A stretch of 9,258 nucleotides of DNA from Nostoc sp. CHAB 5715. Its GTDB lineage: Bacteria > Cyanobacteriota > Cyanobacteriia > Cyanobacteriales > Nostocaceae. Shown here in pieces: positions 1-6,215 of this stretch. The position numbers were made by a program, and so were the translations under genes. The stretch spans positions 1 to 9,258 of the forward strand of contig NZ_JAIVFR010000193.1 of NCBI RefSeq assembly GCF_020829685.1, written 5' to 3'. The notes beneath the pieces are model-generated. The model saw nothing but the letters and a program-made list of their open reading frames with translations. It did no database searches and was not told the origin of the DNA. The stretch's first letter is position 1, and each line of letters starts with the position of its first letter.

Positions 1-30
1 CTTAGGTTTGGTCAGTGTTTTGGTAGCCAT
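1..30 (-). CDS. Possible 5' end of a leftward gene (partial)
   Basis: Reading leftward, an ATG at 30-28 opens ten codons (MATKTLTKPK) that run off the window. The Thr/Lys-rich start resembles the N-terminus of a small basic protein, but ten codons cannot identify a family. No clear Shine-Dalgarno sequence sits just upstream; the nearest purine run (TAAGG on the minus strand) is about 20 nt away. It could equally be a chance ATG. Confidence 0.2.
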   Translation of the reverse strand, partial: MATKTLTKPK

Positions 31-432
31 AGGTACTCAAAGCTGATTGCCTTAAGAGTTAACCTAACAAGACTTTATCTGGAAACAGCTAGACCAAATG
101 GCGATTTATAAATTGTCCAGTTGGCTAATCTTGACAGTTAGCAGTTTTATGAACAAATATCCTCAAGCTAATTTTCTCACATGACTCAGAATAAACGAAG
201 AATATGAAAAAAAAGTTCCCACCAGTGTTCCATATTATTGGAAACATTTATCAGAACTGCGCGCTTTGCAGAATTGTATTAATCTTATGTATGTAATTAA
301 CAGGAAAAGTACTAAAGATACTATTGTTCAAAGGTTGAAAAATGCTAAAATCTACATCAGGATACAAAGCGTCCCCAGAAGATATTTTTGTGCCAAATGC
401 GGAGATTTGGATGTGTTGGAGGAGTTGTTAGG
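31..432. other. AT-rich gap with no recognisable gene
   Basis: About 400 bases without a convincing gene. A TTGACA at 131-136 has only a poor -10 match (AAATAT at 155-160). Closer to the nuclease gene, TTGTTC (324-329) and TAAAAT (346-351) are 16 bp apart and could be a weak promoter, giving a 5' leader of about 75 nt. A 29-codon ORF (342-431) ends one base before the nuclease start, but nothing supports it beyond its position. I saw no tRNA, strong hairpin or IS end. Confidence 0.5.
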
Positions 433-1464
433 ATGATTGACCATGACAGGCTTTTCAAAGAATTAATATCTACATTCTTTGTTGAGTTTCTCAATTTATT
501 CCTGCCTCAAGTAGCCAGCCAAATAGACCGTGATTCTATCCAGTTTTTACCCCAAGATGTATTTACTGATGTCACATCTGGGGAAAAGAAAGAAATTGAT
601 TTGCTAGCGCAAGTGCGTTATCAGCAGCAGGAGACTTACTTTCTAATTCATGTTGAAAATCAGTCTTACACTGAGTCAGCATTTGCCAAGCGAATGTTTA
701 AGTATTTTGCACGCTTGCATGAAAAATATGATTTACCAATTTATCCAGTTGTGATTTTCTCCTTTGACGAACCAAAACGTGTCCAAGCTCAAAATTATCG
801 TGTTACGTTTCCCGATTTAAAGGTGCTGGAATTTCAGTTTGCAGCAATTCAATTAAATCGCTTAAGTTGGCGGGATTTTCTAACGCAACACAATCCAGTG
901 GCGGCAGCGTTGATGGCGAAGATGAATATTGCGGTGTCAGAACGTCCGCAGGTGAAGGCAGAATGTTTACGGTTACTGACAACTTTAAGGTTAGACCCAG
1001 CGCGGATGCAATTAATTTCTGGATTTGTAGATGTGTACTTGGAACTGAATGCAGCAGAAGAAGAAGTCTTTCAAGCTGTGGTCGATACAATGGGATTAAC
1101 TGAGCAGGAGGTGTATATGGAAATTGTCACCAGTTGGGAACGGAAAGCAATACAGGTAGAACGACGGGCAACTATTACTAAGATTTTAAAGCTGCGCTTT
1201 GGGGACATTGATGCTTCTTTAGAAGGCATTATTCCCGCTTTGTTACAATTGTCCCCCGATGAATATATGGATTCACTCTTGCAAGCTGACCGTGAGGAGT
1301 TATGCAACAACTTTAAAGACTTCTGGATTTTTTGGGGAATTTGGAAAGTCTCCAGTAGGTCATACGTGAGTGGATTGAGAAGAAACTGGAGTTCTTGCTC
1401 GTTTTGTAATCCCTTAAGAACCGTCAACCTATCTTTCTTCTCGGTCGTGAAGTACACTGTATAA
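433..1464 (+). CDS. Rpn-family PD-(D/E)XK nuclease with DUF4351-like tail, 3' end fused to IS sequence
   Basis: Rpn proteins (YhgA-like, 'recombination-promoting nuclease/putative transposase') are DNA endonucleases of the PD-(D/E)XK fold, very numerous in cyanobacteria. The start MIDHDRLFKEL at 433 is typical of the family, and GGAGGAG (418-424) is well spaced before it, so the longer frame from 388 is rejected. The nuclease core shows the acidic residue in EIDLLAQV (D56) and an E-x-Q in HVENQS (E75, Q77). The mobility-type segment SAFAKRMFKYFARL follows. Residues about 245-295 (ITKILKLRFGDID..., ending REELCNNF) match the DUF4351-like C-terminus that usually closes such proteins. After about residue 293 (near 1311) the frame enters antisense transposase sequence and reads about 50 atypical residues. 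The nuclease domain is complete, so activity is possible, but the tail is not native. Confidence 0.72.
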   Translation: MIDHDRLFKELISTFFVEFLNLFLPQVASQIDRDSIQFLPQDVFTDVTSGEKKEIDLLAQVRYQQQETYFLIHVENQSYTESAFAKRMFKYFARLHEKYDLPIYPVVIFSFDEPKRVQAQNYRVTFPDLKVLEFQFAAIQLNRLSWRDFLTQHNPVAAALMAKMNIAVSERPQVKAECLRLLTTLRLDPARMQLISGFVDVYLELNAAEEEVFQAVVDTMGLTEQEVYMEIVTSWERKAIQVERRATITKILKLRFGDIDASLEGIIPALLQLSPDEYMDSLLQADREELCNNFKDFWIFWGIWKVSSRSYVSGLRRNWSSCSFCNPLRTVNLSFFSVVKYTV

Positions 1465-2249
1465 ATCGGGTTGCACACTATATTAGTTGTGTAGTTAACC
1501 CCAGCAACACGGGCAGTTGTTTGGTCAAAGTGCTGCCAAGGGCTACTAGCAAGTCCCGCTTCATAGACTTCACTTTTTTCAGTATGAAAGTCCTCGTGGT
1601 TTTTAATCAACAAGTTAGATAAATAACCTGCTGACATGGAAATACCAATATCACCCAAAAATTCTAGTAATTTGCTTTGGGTCATGTTGCTGCCATAGTA
1701 TAGGCTAATCACCAAAGCTTTGATTCCCGGTCCAAATTCTCCCTCGTAACCATCTGGTAGTTCCGCTAAGTAAGTTTTTCCCTCTCTTGGAGAGTAGTAT
1801 TTCTGTTTACGGAATAAAACGTTGTCGGTTGTCAGTTTGATGTCTTGAACTAAAACTTCTTCGTAGCCTTTAAACTGTGCATCAACTGGCAGCAATTCTT
1901 GGGGATATTCTAAGATTTGTTGACGGTCTATTTTGATGCTTTTGTTTTTAAACCCTTTCTCATGATTTTTTGGGGTTTTTCGTTCTTTCTCGGAAGAGAG
2001 ATTACTTTTTTCGCCTCTGGGTTGCTTGGCTTTGATGTCCGGCTTCCCTTGTTCCCCTTTGAGTCGGTTATTTTCATCCCGCAACCGTTGGTTCTCTTGT
2101 GTTAAGTTCTTTACTTCCGAGTTGAGTTGCTCTACTAGGTTCAGTAATATTTCTATGGTTTGACGCAATGATTCGTCTGCAATCTCTGATGGGTCGATGG
2201 TTTGCAGGAGTTTATCTACTAGTGCCTCTGTCAACTCTTTTTGCGTCAT
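1071..2249 (-). pseudogene. IS66-type transposase, C-terminally truncated
   Basis: DDE transposase of the IS66 type. Residues 25-70 form a leucine-zipper-like coiled coil (VEQLNSEVKNLTQENQRL) followed by a Lys/Pro-rich linker, the usual IS66 N-terminus. Residues 120-215 contain the family's middle region (YEGEFGPGIKALVISLYYG, then LLEFLGDIGISMSAGYLSNL). The first catalytic aspartate is D242 in WQHFDQTTARVAGVNYTT. Similarity stops around residues 305-315. Beyond that the frame only reads the antisense of the Rpn gene down to 1071. The second aspartate and the glutamate of the DDE triad are therefore missing and the protein should be inactive. A normal member is about 450-500 residues, so roughly 40 % is lost. 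Confidence 0.75.
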
Positions 2250-2351
2250 GTGTCATATTTTATAACACAGGGTGTACTAATCAAATAGGGCTACCCCTAC
2301 TTATTGAGCCGATACCTATTATTGTTGCAACTGTCATTTTTTTCAGAATTA
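1311..2351 (-). mobile_element. IS66-type insertion sequence remnant, transposase-distal half deleted
   Basis: This is the 5' half of an IS66-like element, lying leftward. Its right boundary is placed near 2351, where the TPR gene loses its protein pattern; the minus strand there reads TGTAATTCTGAAAAAAATGA, a plausible but unverified terminal sequence. About 100 bp of leader separate this end from the transposase start at 2249. Its left boundary is placed near 1311, where the Rpn reading frame becomes foreign. The second terminal repeat is missing, so no target duplication can be checked. Boundaries are accurate to perhaps 20-30 bp. Confidence 0.6.
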
Positions 2352-2815
2352 CATAACAGGGCGATCGCTTTTGTTGGTTGCCCTAATTTACTGTATGCTT
2401 GCGCCTGTTCGGTAAGTGTTCGCCCGATTTGCTGCAAATTACCTACTTGGCGATAGTAAGCAATGACTTCATCCCACTGCTTAATAGCTTGTCCCGGTTC
2501 ACCGAGCTGTTGATATCCTCGCGCTAAATTTTCTCGGACAATCATGGACGAAGCAGAATTGTGGTTTTGTTGGTAGATTTCTAAAGCTTTCTGCCAATGT
2601 TCAATAGCTGCTGTAATATTTCCAGCTTGGTAAAGCTCAAGCCCTTGTTGCACTAACTGACTACCATTGGGAGATTGGGCACTAACAACCCCTCCTAATT
2701 GGAGGGACTTTGTTATTAGTGGTACATTACCCAGCCACAAGCAAAAAGTGAAACTGCACAGGAATACTAATACCAGTAAACCACGCATTCTTGATTTAGG
2801 GATTCTACTTGGCAT
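2297..2815 (-). pseudogene. Secreted TPR-repeat protein, truncated by the IS66 element
   Basis: The N-terminus has a basic region, a hydrophobic stretch (RGLLVLVFLCSFTFCLWLG) and a VSA-Q cleavage-like site near residue 46, so export is likely. Three tetratricopeptide units follow at about residues 51-84, 91-124 and 131-155 (for example GNITAAIEHWQKALEIYQ and LGEPGQAIKQWDEVIAYY). In cyanobacteria this architecture usually begins long TPR proteins that often end in a CHAT protease-like domain. Here the third TPR breaks off after KAIALL (about 2352), and the remaining residues to 2297 are IS sequence. The start may be 2815 or Met10 at 2788; neither has a good ribosome site. Its upstream region is itself cut by an IS630 fragment, so the gene has probably lost both promoter and C-terminus. 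Confidence 0.65.
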
Positions 2816-2854
2816 AAGAAAGTTCTTGTGAAAATTATTCTCAATCTATTTCCG

Positions 2855-2977
2855 GTAGCGATTGAGTTGGACGGTCTCAAGAAGTGTGAGGCAAGCCTTC
2901 AGTTCAATATCAGTCGCAACACGATTAACTTGTGGTTTCAGCGCAAAGCCGAAACAGGTAACGTCAAACCCATTTTG
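2855..2977 (+). pseudogene. IS630-type transposase N-terminal fragment
   Basis: About 40 codons match the helix-turn-helix N-terminus of IS630-family transposases. KKCEASLQFNISRNTINLWF is the recognition segment and QRKAETGNVKP the following linker. The usual first dozen residues and the whole DDE domain are absent. The open frame continues to 3202, but the protein beyond about 2977 has no family character. This is a relic, lying between the truncated TPR gene and the small leftward gene. Confidence 0.6.
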
Positions 2978-3111
2978 TTGAATCCTGGTATAATTCTACC
3001 GGAAAAGTCATTTCAATGCGATCGCAGTTCGTTTTGGTCCGCAATCACGGTTGGTTTGAGGAGGGCGATGCTCAAGCATCATTATCCTCTAGAAACACAG
3101 GTGCTTCTAAC

Positions 3112-3276
3112 CTACAGCAACATCAACACATTAGCCAGTACTGCAATCTGTCGCGCTAATATTTGCTTCGCTTCCGTAACCGAACCATGCCGCAACTCAT
3201 GAAGTGCTTGGTGCAATCCTGTGTGAGCATTAGCTGCGCCGTTAATCGCTGTTTGTAAAACTTGTGGGTTTGTCAC
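3112..3276 (-). CDS. Small hypothetical protein, 54 residues
   Basis: Not a recognised family. A GTG start at 3276-3274 follows an AAAGG ribosome site about 8 nt upstream on the minus strand. The frame runs 54 codons to TAG (3114-3112). The product begins MTNPQVLQTAINGAANAHTG and continues with an amphipathic pattern rich in Ala, Leu, His and Gln (HQALHELRHG, TEAKQILARQIAVLANVLML), suggesting two helices with a hydrophobic C-terminal end. The natural composition and good start argue for a real gene. It is divergent from the XRE regulator, with a perfect inverted repeat just upstream (3319-3348). A small hairpin (GATGC TCAA GCATC, 3067-3080) lies downstream but has no U-tract. It could be a small partner of the XRE protein or an orphan. 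Confidence 0.45.
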   Translation of the reverse strand: MTNPQVLQTAINGAANAHTGLHQALHELRHGSVTEAKQILARQIAVLANVLMLL

Positions 3277-3318
3277 TCTAAAACCTTTTTCTATGCAATT
3301 ATTGTGTTATTTTTTAGA

Positions 3319-3348
3319 ACCCCTTGAGAGTAAGAACTTTCAAGGGGT
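3319..3348. promoter_or_regulatory. Perfect 9-bp inverted repeat upstream of the 54-codon gene
   Basis: ACCCCTTGA (3319-3327) and TCAAGGGGT (3340-3348) are perfect complements separated by 12 nt. No U-tract follows on either strand, so it is unlikely to be a terminator. On the minus strand a TTGACT (3360-3355) lies just upstream, so the repeat would overlap the promoter or leader of the 54-codon gene. That position suits an operator or an mRNA leader hairpin. Confidence 0.45.
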
Positions 3349-3417
3349 CATAAAAGTCAACACAAATTTAGAGCGATCGCTTTCACGATTTAGGCTCTAC
3401 GCTAATACTGCTTAGGT

Positions 3418-3445
3418 TTTACATACTTCATAGAAGAAGTATCCC
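3418..3445 (+). promoter_or_regulatory. Candidate promoter with an embedded inverted repeat (operator?) before the XRE gene
   Basis: ATACTTC (3423-3429) and GAAGTAT (3436-3442) form a perfect 7-bp inverted repeat with a 6-nt centre. It sits between a -35-like TTTACA (3418-3423) and a weak -10-like TATCCC (3440-3445), about 40 nt before the XRE start. XRE/Cro-type dimers typically bind such short dyads and repress their own promoter. The dyad is seen directly; the promoter and autoregulation are inferred. Confidence 0.35.
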
Positions 3446-3481
3446 ACTTTTTCCACGCCTTGTGTAAATATAGGAGTATCA

Positions 3482-3820
3482 GTGAGAGAAATCGTAATGC
3501 AAGGAATACCTTTAGATTTGGTATCCCGGATTGACTGGGATCAGGAATATGGTGAATTTTTATTTCAGCAAAGGGAGGAAAAGAAACTTTCTAGAGAAGA
3601 GGTAGCACAAGCAATTACCGGACTTGGAGAACCTTGCTCTCAGCAGTTAATTCATAAAATAGAAAAATGGAAGGGCAAAGGCGATCGCTCTGTTTCTTTG
3701 TCTCTTATTTTGAAATATTGTCAAATTTTAGGGATCGAGCTTAGGCAATTTTATCCTGTTGTAGCACAAACTCTTAGTTACCCGCTGTTACAAAAAATCT
3801 CATCCGTAGCTGTTGATTAA
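3482..3820 (+). CDS. XRE/Cro-C1-type helix-turn-helix regulator
   Basis: A 112-residue protein with one HTH_XRE domain at about residues 27-92. The first helix is FLFQQREEKKLSREEVAQAI, the recognition region CSQQLIHKIEKWKGKGDRS, and the closing helices LSLILKYCQILGIELRQFYP. The insertion-like KGKGDRS between helices 3 and 4 is typical of many cyanobacterial members. No sensor, membrane or protease domain follows. The GTG start at 3482 is preferred because AGGAG (3472-3476) is 5 nt upstream; the in-frame ATG at 3497 is too far from it. The gene is divergent from a 54-codon gene and precedes the rightward cluster, so it may control either or both. Function as a DNA-binding repressor is a family-level inference. 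Confidence 0.75.
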   Translation: MREIVMQGIPLDLVSRIDWDQEYGEFLFQQREEKKLSREEVAQAITGLGEPCSQQLIHKIEKWKGKGDRSVSLSLILKYCQILGIELRQFYPVVAQTLSYPLLQKISSVAVD

Positions 3821-3841
3821 TTTCCATAAAATATGTAAAAT
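3813..3841 (+). promoter_or_regulatory. Candidate sigma-70-type promoter for the SAP-like gene
   Basis: TTGATT (3813-3818) and TAAAAT (3836-3841) are separated by exactly 17 bp. The -35 matches consensus at four of six positions and the -10 at five of six. The -35 overlaps the stop codon of the XRE gene. Transcription would begin near 3848 and leave a leader of about 78 nt before the ATG at 3926. Confidence 0.45.
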
Positions 3842-3925
3842 AATAAGAGATAAAACAAAGGACAACCGCCTCAGCCTGGAAAACTTGCGCGATCGCCCTT
3901 TGACCCTTTTACAGGAAATCTTATT

Positions 3926-4732
3926 ATGACCCATCCAACGTACACACAGCAAGCCCTTTCCCGCTATAACCTCCCTCGCCTCAAAAGAATCGCCACCAAA
4001 CTCGGTGTTACACCCACCGGAGACAAGAGAGCGGCTGACACCTGGGTAAACGCCATCATCGCTCATCAATCCGCCCAGCTTCAGAAAGTTGACAACCAAG
4101 CCCTCGCTCAAGCCGAACTCGACAACTACATCGCTGACCAAGCCCAAGTTGTAGCTCCCGAACCCCTCACAATAGTCGAAATCTCATTTGACCATCACGA
4201 ATATTACGCTGGTAATCACCTGATAGCCGCTATTACCTATGACGACAACCACTTAACGCAACGTTGGGTAGTCATGGTCAACAACAAAGAAGTATTTCGT
4301 GCCAACACTCTAATGCGTTGCGATCGCTTCATCTGCACTCACTACAAAGACGGCTCATTACCTGTGCAGGAGAAAGAAGCAACACCCTCCACGACCGAAA
4401 ACCAAATCATGGCGCATATCTTCAACGAGTGCCAGAATTACGGCTTTGAAATTCTTGATGATGGGATTTACAACAACAACGGCGTGAAACTGGGGCAAGT
4501 CGGATGCACTGACGGGAACTGGTGGGTGAAGAGACGTTATTCAGGTCAGCAGCAGTATTCTAACTCCGTGTTTGATGCTGTGCGCTCATTGTCGATGGTG
4601 GATACGTCGCTGGCTGAACCAGTTCACGAATACTTGCAAGACCGACCCTTAGAGCAACTGACTACTGAGGAATTACAGCAGCTTTTCAACCATGAAGTGC
4701 GATCGCAACTTCAAGAATTAGTCACAGTGTAA
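3926..4732 (+). CDS. SAP-like domain protein of unknown function
   Basis: A 268-residue protein. Residues 12-48 (SRYNLPRLKRIATKLGVTPT, then GDKRAADTWVNAIIAHQ) follow the pattern of a SAP-type nucleic-acid-binding motif common at the N-terminus of cyanobacterial plasmid and phage proteins: helix, 'LGVTPTGDKR' turn, helix. A Gln/Ala-rich linker follows, then a beta-rich central domain of about residues 80-215 with no recognised fold, including DGNWWVKRRYSGQQQYSNSV. An acidic, Leu-rich C-terminus (EQLTTEELQQLFNHEVRSQL) could be a protein-contact helix. The ATG at 3926 has AGGAAA 7-8 nt upstream. The gene is followed at once by a strong terminator, so it is probably its own transcription unit. 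DNA or RNA binding is inferred from the SAP-like motif; the rest is unknown. Confidence 0.65.
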   Translation: MTHPTYTQQALSRYNLPRLKRIATKLGVTPTGDKRAADTWVNAIIAHQSAQLQKVDNQALAQAELDNYIADQAQVVAPEPLTIVEISFDHHEYYAGNHLIAAITYDDNHLTQRWVVMVNNKEVFRANTLMRCDRFICTHYKDGSLPVQEKEATPSTTENQIMAHIFNECQNYGFEILDDGIYNNNGVKLGQVGCTDGNWWVKRRYSGQQQYSNSVFDAVRSLSMVDTSLAEPVHEYLQDRPLEQLTTEELQQLFNHEVRSQLQELVTV

Positions 4733-4740
4733 AGCCTCGT

Positions 4741-4785
4741 GTGGGCAGCAGTGAAAATTGCTGCTCACTTTTAGGTATTTTTTGG
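4741..4785 (+). terminator. Rho-independent terminator after the SAP-like gene
   Basis: GTGGGCAGCA (4741-4750) pairs with TGCTGCTCAC (4759-4768) through ten positions, one of them a G-T wobble, around an 8-nt A-rich loop. TTTT follows directly and a second T-run lies at about 4778-4783. It begins about 8 nt after the stop codon at 4732, so it should end the upstream transcript. Confidence 0.75.
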
Positions 4786-4857
4786 GCGTTCTTCTTCAAA
4801 CACACCCAAACCTCAACTCCATTACTTGCTGAAAAACATATTAGTCAAGGAATCAGC

Positions 4858-5787
4858 ATGAGTTTATCTTTAAACCAAAGCGTTTTAATCGAGTCTCCAT
4901 CTTTAAGGACATCGGCATTAGATGGATTAGATGCTTCTCGCTCTCAACAAGTATTAAACAAAGCTAAAGCTATTGTGTTTGCTGTTTGGAATGGGCAAGG
5001 TTGGGCAACTGTTGAACAGTTAGCTCAGTACTTCCAATGTTCTATACAGGGTGTTAAGCATATCTACGAGAGAAATAGTAAGGAGTTCCGGGCTAATGAA
5101 ACCAGAAAACTTACTGGAAAGGACTTAGCTGATGTTCGCTCCAAACTGGAGCTAGCATCTCGAACAGCCCAAGCCAGAGTATTTTCACCTTTGGGGACAC
5201 TCCGCATTGCAATGCTACTAACTGAGTCTGAGATAGCAGCGCAAGTAAGAACCATCATTTTAGACTTGGTTGTAGCTGTTCCAAATATCACACCAGTACC
5301 TTCTTCTGAAACTCCTGCCCTCCCTCCAGTTGAGCAACGGCTACATACTTTTGTGCAGGCAATGAAGACTTTAGCCGAACTCACAGGTGGCAGACTCAAC
5401 CCATACATGGAACAGAATTGCAAAGACTTCGCCGCCAATCTTATAGCTGACTACAACAGACAGTCCTTAACCGGCACACAAGAAAAGTGGCTAGGGGTGG
5501 TGAATTTTGCGGAGAGCGAACTTGGAAAGAAAGTCCCCCTGAGCGGCGCTCACTACCGGGGACATCTTGGGACATGGGTGAGAACATTCTACCCACACTT
5601 GGGCGATCGCCAAGAAACACGATTGGTTAATGGGGTTCAACAGCCCATCTATGTCTACGCTTGTCACGAGCCGACTGTTGCAGCTGGGTTGACCAAAGCT
5701 ATAGAAGAATTTTTCGCTCATCCCAGTCCTGGTGCAGCGCTAAGGCAGGCAGGTGCTTTCTCAAAGAAAGCTGTAGTTACCGTTTGA
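4858..5787 (+). CDS. Plasmid/phage-type DNA-binding protein with antirepressor-like motif
   Basis: A 309-residue protein. The ATG at 4858 is chosen because AAGGA lies 6-7 nt upstream and because the longer frame from 4741 would translate a terminator. Residues 46-75 (GQGWATVEQLAQYFQCSIQG...) look like a winged or helix-turn-helix DNA-binding region, then KLTGKDLADVRSKL. Residues 109-137 contain LGTLRIAMLLTESEIAAQVR, the 'SPR-x-ALR-x-ML-x-ES-E-x-A-x-QVR' pattern found near the end of BRO/antirepressor-like N-domains in plasmid and phage proteins. A Pro-rich hinge (about 143-158) leads to a C-terminal half of unknown fold with LGTWVRTFYPHLGDRQETRL. It heads the rightward cluster. A regulatory or replication-linked DNA-binding role is likely, but the exact function is unknown. 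Confidence 0.55.
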   Translation: MSLSLNQSVLIESPSLRTSALDGLDASRSQQVLNKAKAIVFAVWNGQGWATVEQLAQYFQCSIQGVKHIYERNSKEFRANETRKLTGKDLADVRSKLELASRTAQARVFSPLGTLRIAMLLTESEIAAQVRTIILDLVVAVPNITPVPSSETPALPPVEQRLHTFVQAMKTLAELTGGRLNPYMEQNCKDFAANLIADYNRQSLTGTQEKWLGVVNFAESELGKKVPLSGAHYRGHLGTWVRTFYPHLGDRQETRLVNGVQQPIYVYACHEPTVAAGLTKAIEEFFAHPSPGAALRQAGAFSKKAVVTV

Positions 5788-5810
5788 TAATTATTAGCTG
5801 TCTGAGTTTT

Positions 5811-5855
5811 GTAACCTGTTGGGATTTTATGATTATCCTCAAAGTTCGAGGTTAC
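5811..5855. promoter_or_regulatory. Spaced inverted repeat before the zinc-ribbon gene
   Basis: GTAACCT (5811-5817) and AGGTTAC (5849-5855) are perfect complements 31 nt apart. The second arm contains the GAGG that is the likely ribosome site of the next gene, so pairing in mRNA could mask translation; a DNA operator is the alternative. Seven-base arms at this distance can occur by chance. Confidence 0.25.
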
Positions 5856-5861
5856 GCAACC

Positions 5862-6215
5862 ATGAATAACTGCCCCAAGTGCGGAAGTAAAGAAATTTAT
5901 AGAAAAGCTCTTGATGATTTAGTAGTTTATTGCGATTGCTGTCATCACTCTTGGGAAGATAAACAACTAAAAAGACCGATTCTTGAAACTAGCGTTTACA
6001 TGAACCGGGGAGCAATGAAGGGTAAACATAATGTGACAGTTTGGTACTGCCCTACTGACCCATCACGTTATTCTTTTTCTCTAACCTACGGTGGTGGAGT
6101 TTGTAATTTTAGAGAGTTTGTTGATGACCCGTATCTAAGTGGCAGCTATACCACCCCACAAGAAGCATTAGAAGCAGGTATTGCAGAGGTAAAAAGTGAT
6201 GGCCAGATTTCATGA
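5862..6215 (+). CDS. Zinc-ribbon protein of unknown function
   Basis: A 117-residue protein with a typical treble-clef/zinc-ribbon at the N-terminus: CPKCGS (C4, C7) and CDCC (C24, C27), giving C-x2-C...C-x2-C with a 16-residue spacer, followed by HHSWED. The remainder (about residues 45-110) includes a possible beta-rich segment, VTVWYCPTDPSRYSFSLTYG, and a helix, TPQEALEAGIAEVKS. Small phage/plasmid proteins such as Lar-type restriction-alleviation proteins share the ribbon, but the C-terminal part does not let me assign that family. The ATG at 5862 has GAGG (5848-5851) 10 nt upstream; the in-frame ATG at 5829 has no ribosome site. It overlaps the next gene by 17 nt. Confidence 0.6.
   Translation: MNNCPKCGSKEIYRKALDDLVVYCDCCHHSWEDKQLKRPILETSVYMNRGAMKGKHNVTVWYCPTDPSRYSFSLTYGGGVCNFREFVDDPYLSGSYTTPQEALEAGIAEVKSDGQIS

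Noticed and set aside
342..431. 29-codon ORF (MLKSTSGYKASPEDIF...) ending one base before the Rpn start
   Set aside because: It is short, has no ribosome site or recognisable family, and ends in unlikely residues. It could be a relic or leader, but position alone is not enough.
388..432. Extension of the Rpn gene to an upstream ATG at 388
   Set aside because: The 15 extra residues are Cys/Arg-rich and unlike the family, while 433 has a strong ribosome site and the typical MIDHDRLFKEL start.
803..1103. Overlapping ORFs within the Rpn gene on both strands
   Set aside because: They are shadows of a well-supported coding frame and have no family character or ribosome sites.
1917..2356. Rightward ORFs within the IS66 element
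   Set aside because: They are antisense to the transposase and its leader, with hydrophobic low-information products.
3058..3089. Nested hairpin as a terminator for the 54-codon gene
   Set aside because: The stem GATGC/GCATC with the outer GAGGA/TCCTC is real, but no U-tract follows on the minus strand, so terminator function is not supported.
3800..4147. 115-codon leftward ORF over the start of the SAP-like gene
   Set aside because: It is antisense to a gene with a good start and a motif. The protein is low in complexity and has no recognisable domain.
4741..4857. Upstream extension of the antirepressor-like protein to 4741
   Set aside because: It would translate an intrinsic terminator and gives atypical residues. 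The ATG at 4858 has a clear ribosome site.
5064..5721. Leftward ORFs inside the antirepressor-like gene
   Set aside because: They are Ser/Val-rich antisense shadows without start signals or family matches.
5661..5861. Upstream extension of the zinc-ribbon protein
   Set aside because: The extension overlaps the preceding gene out of frame and reads Cys/Ser/Trp-rich noise. The conserved-looking protein begins at MNNCPKCG.
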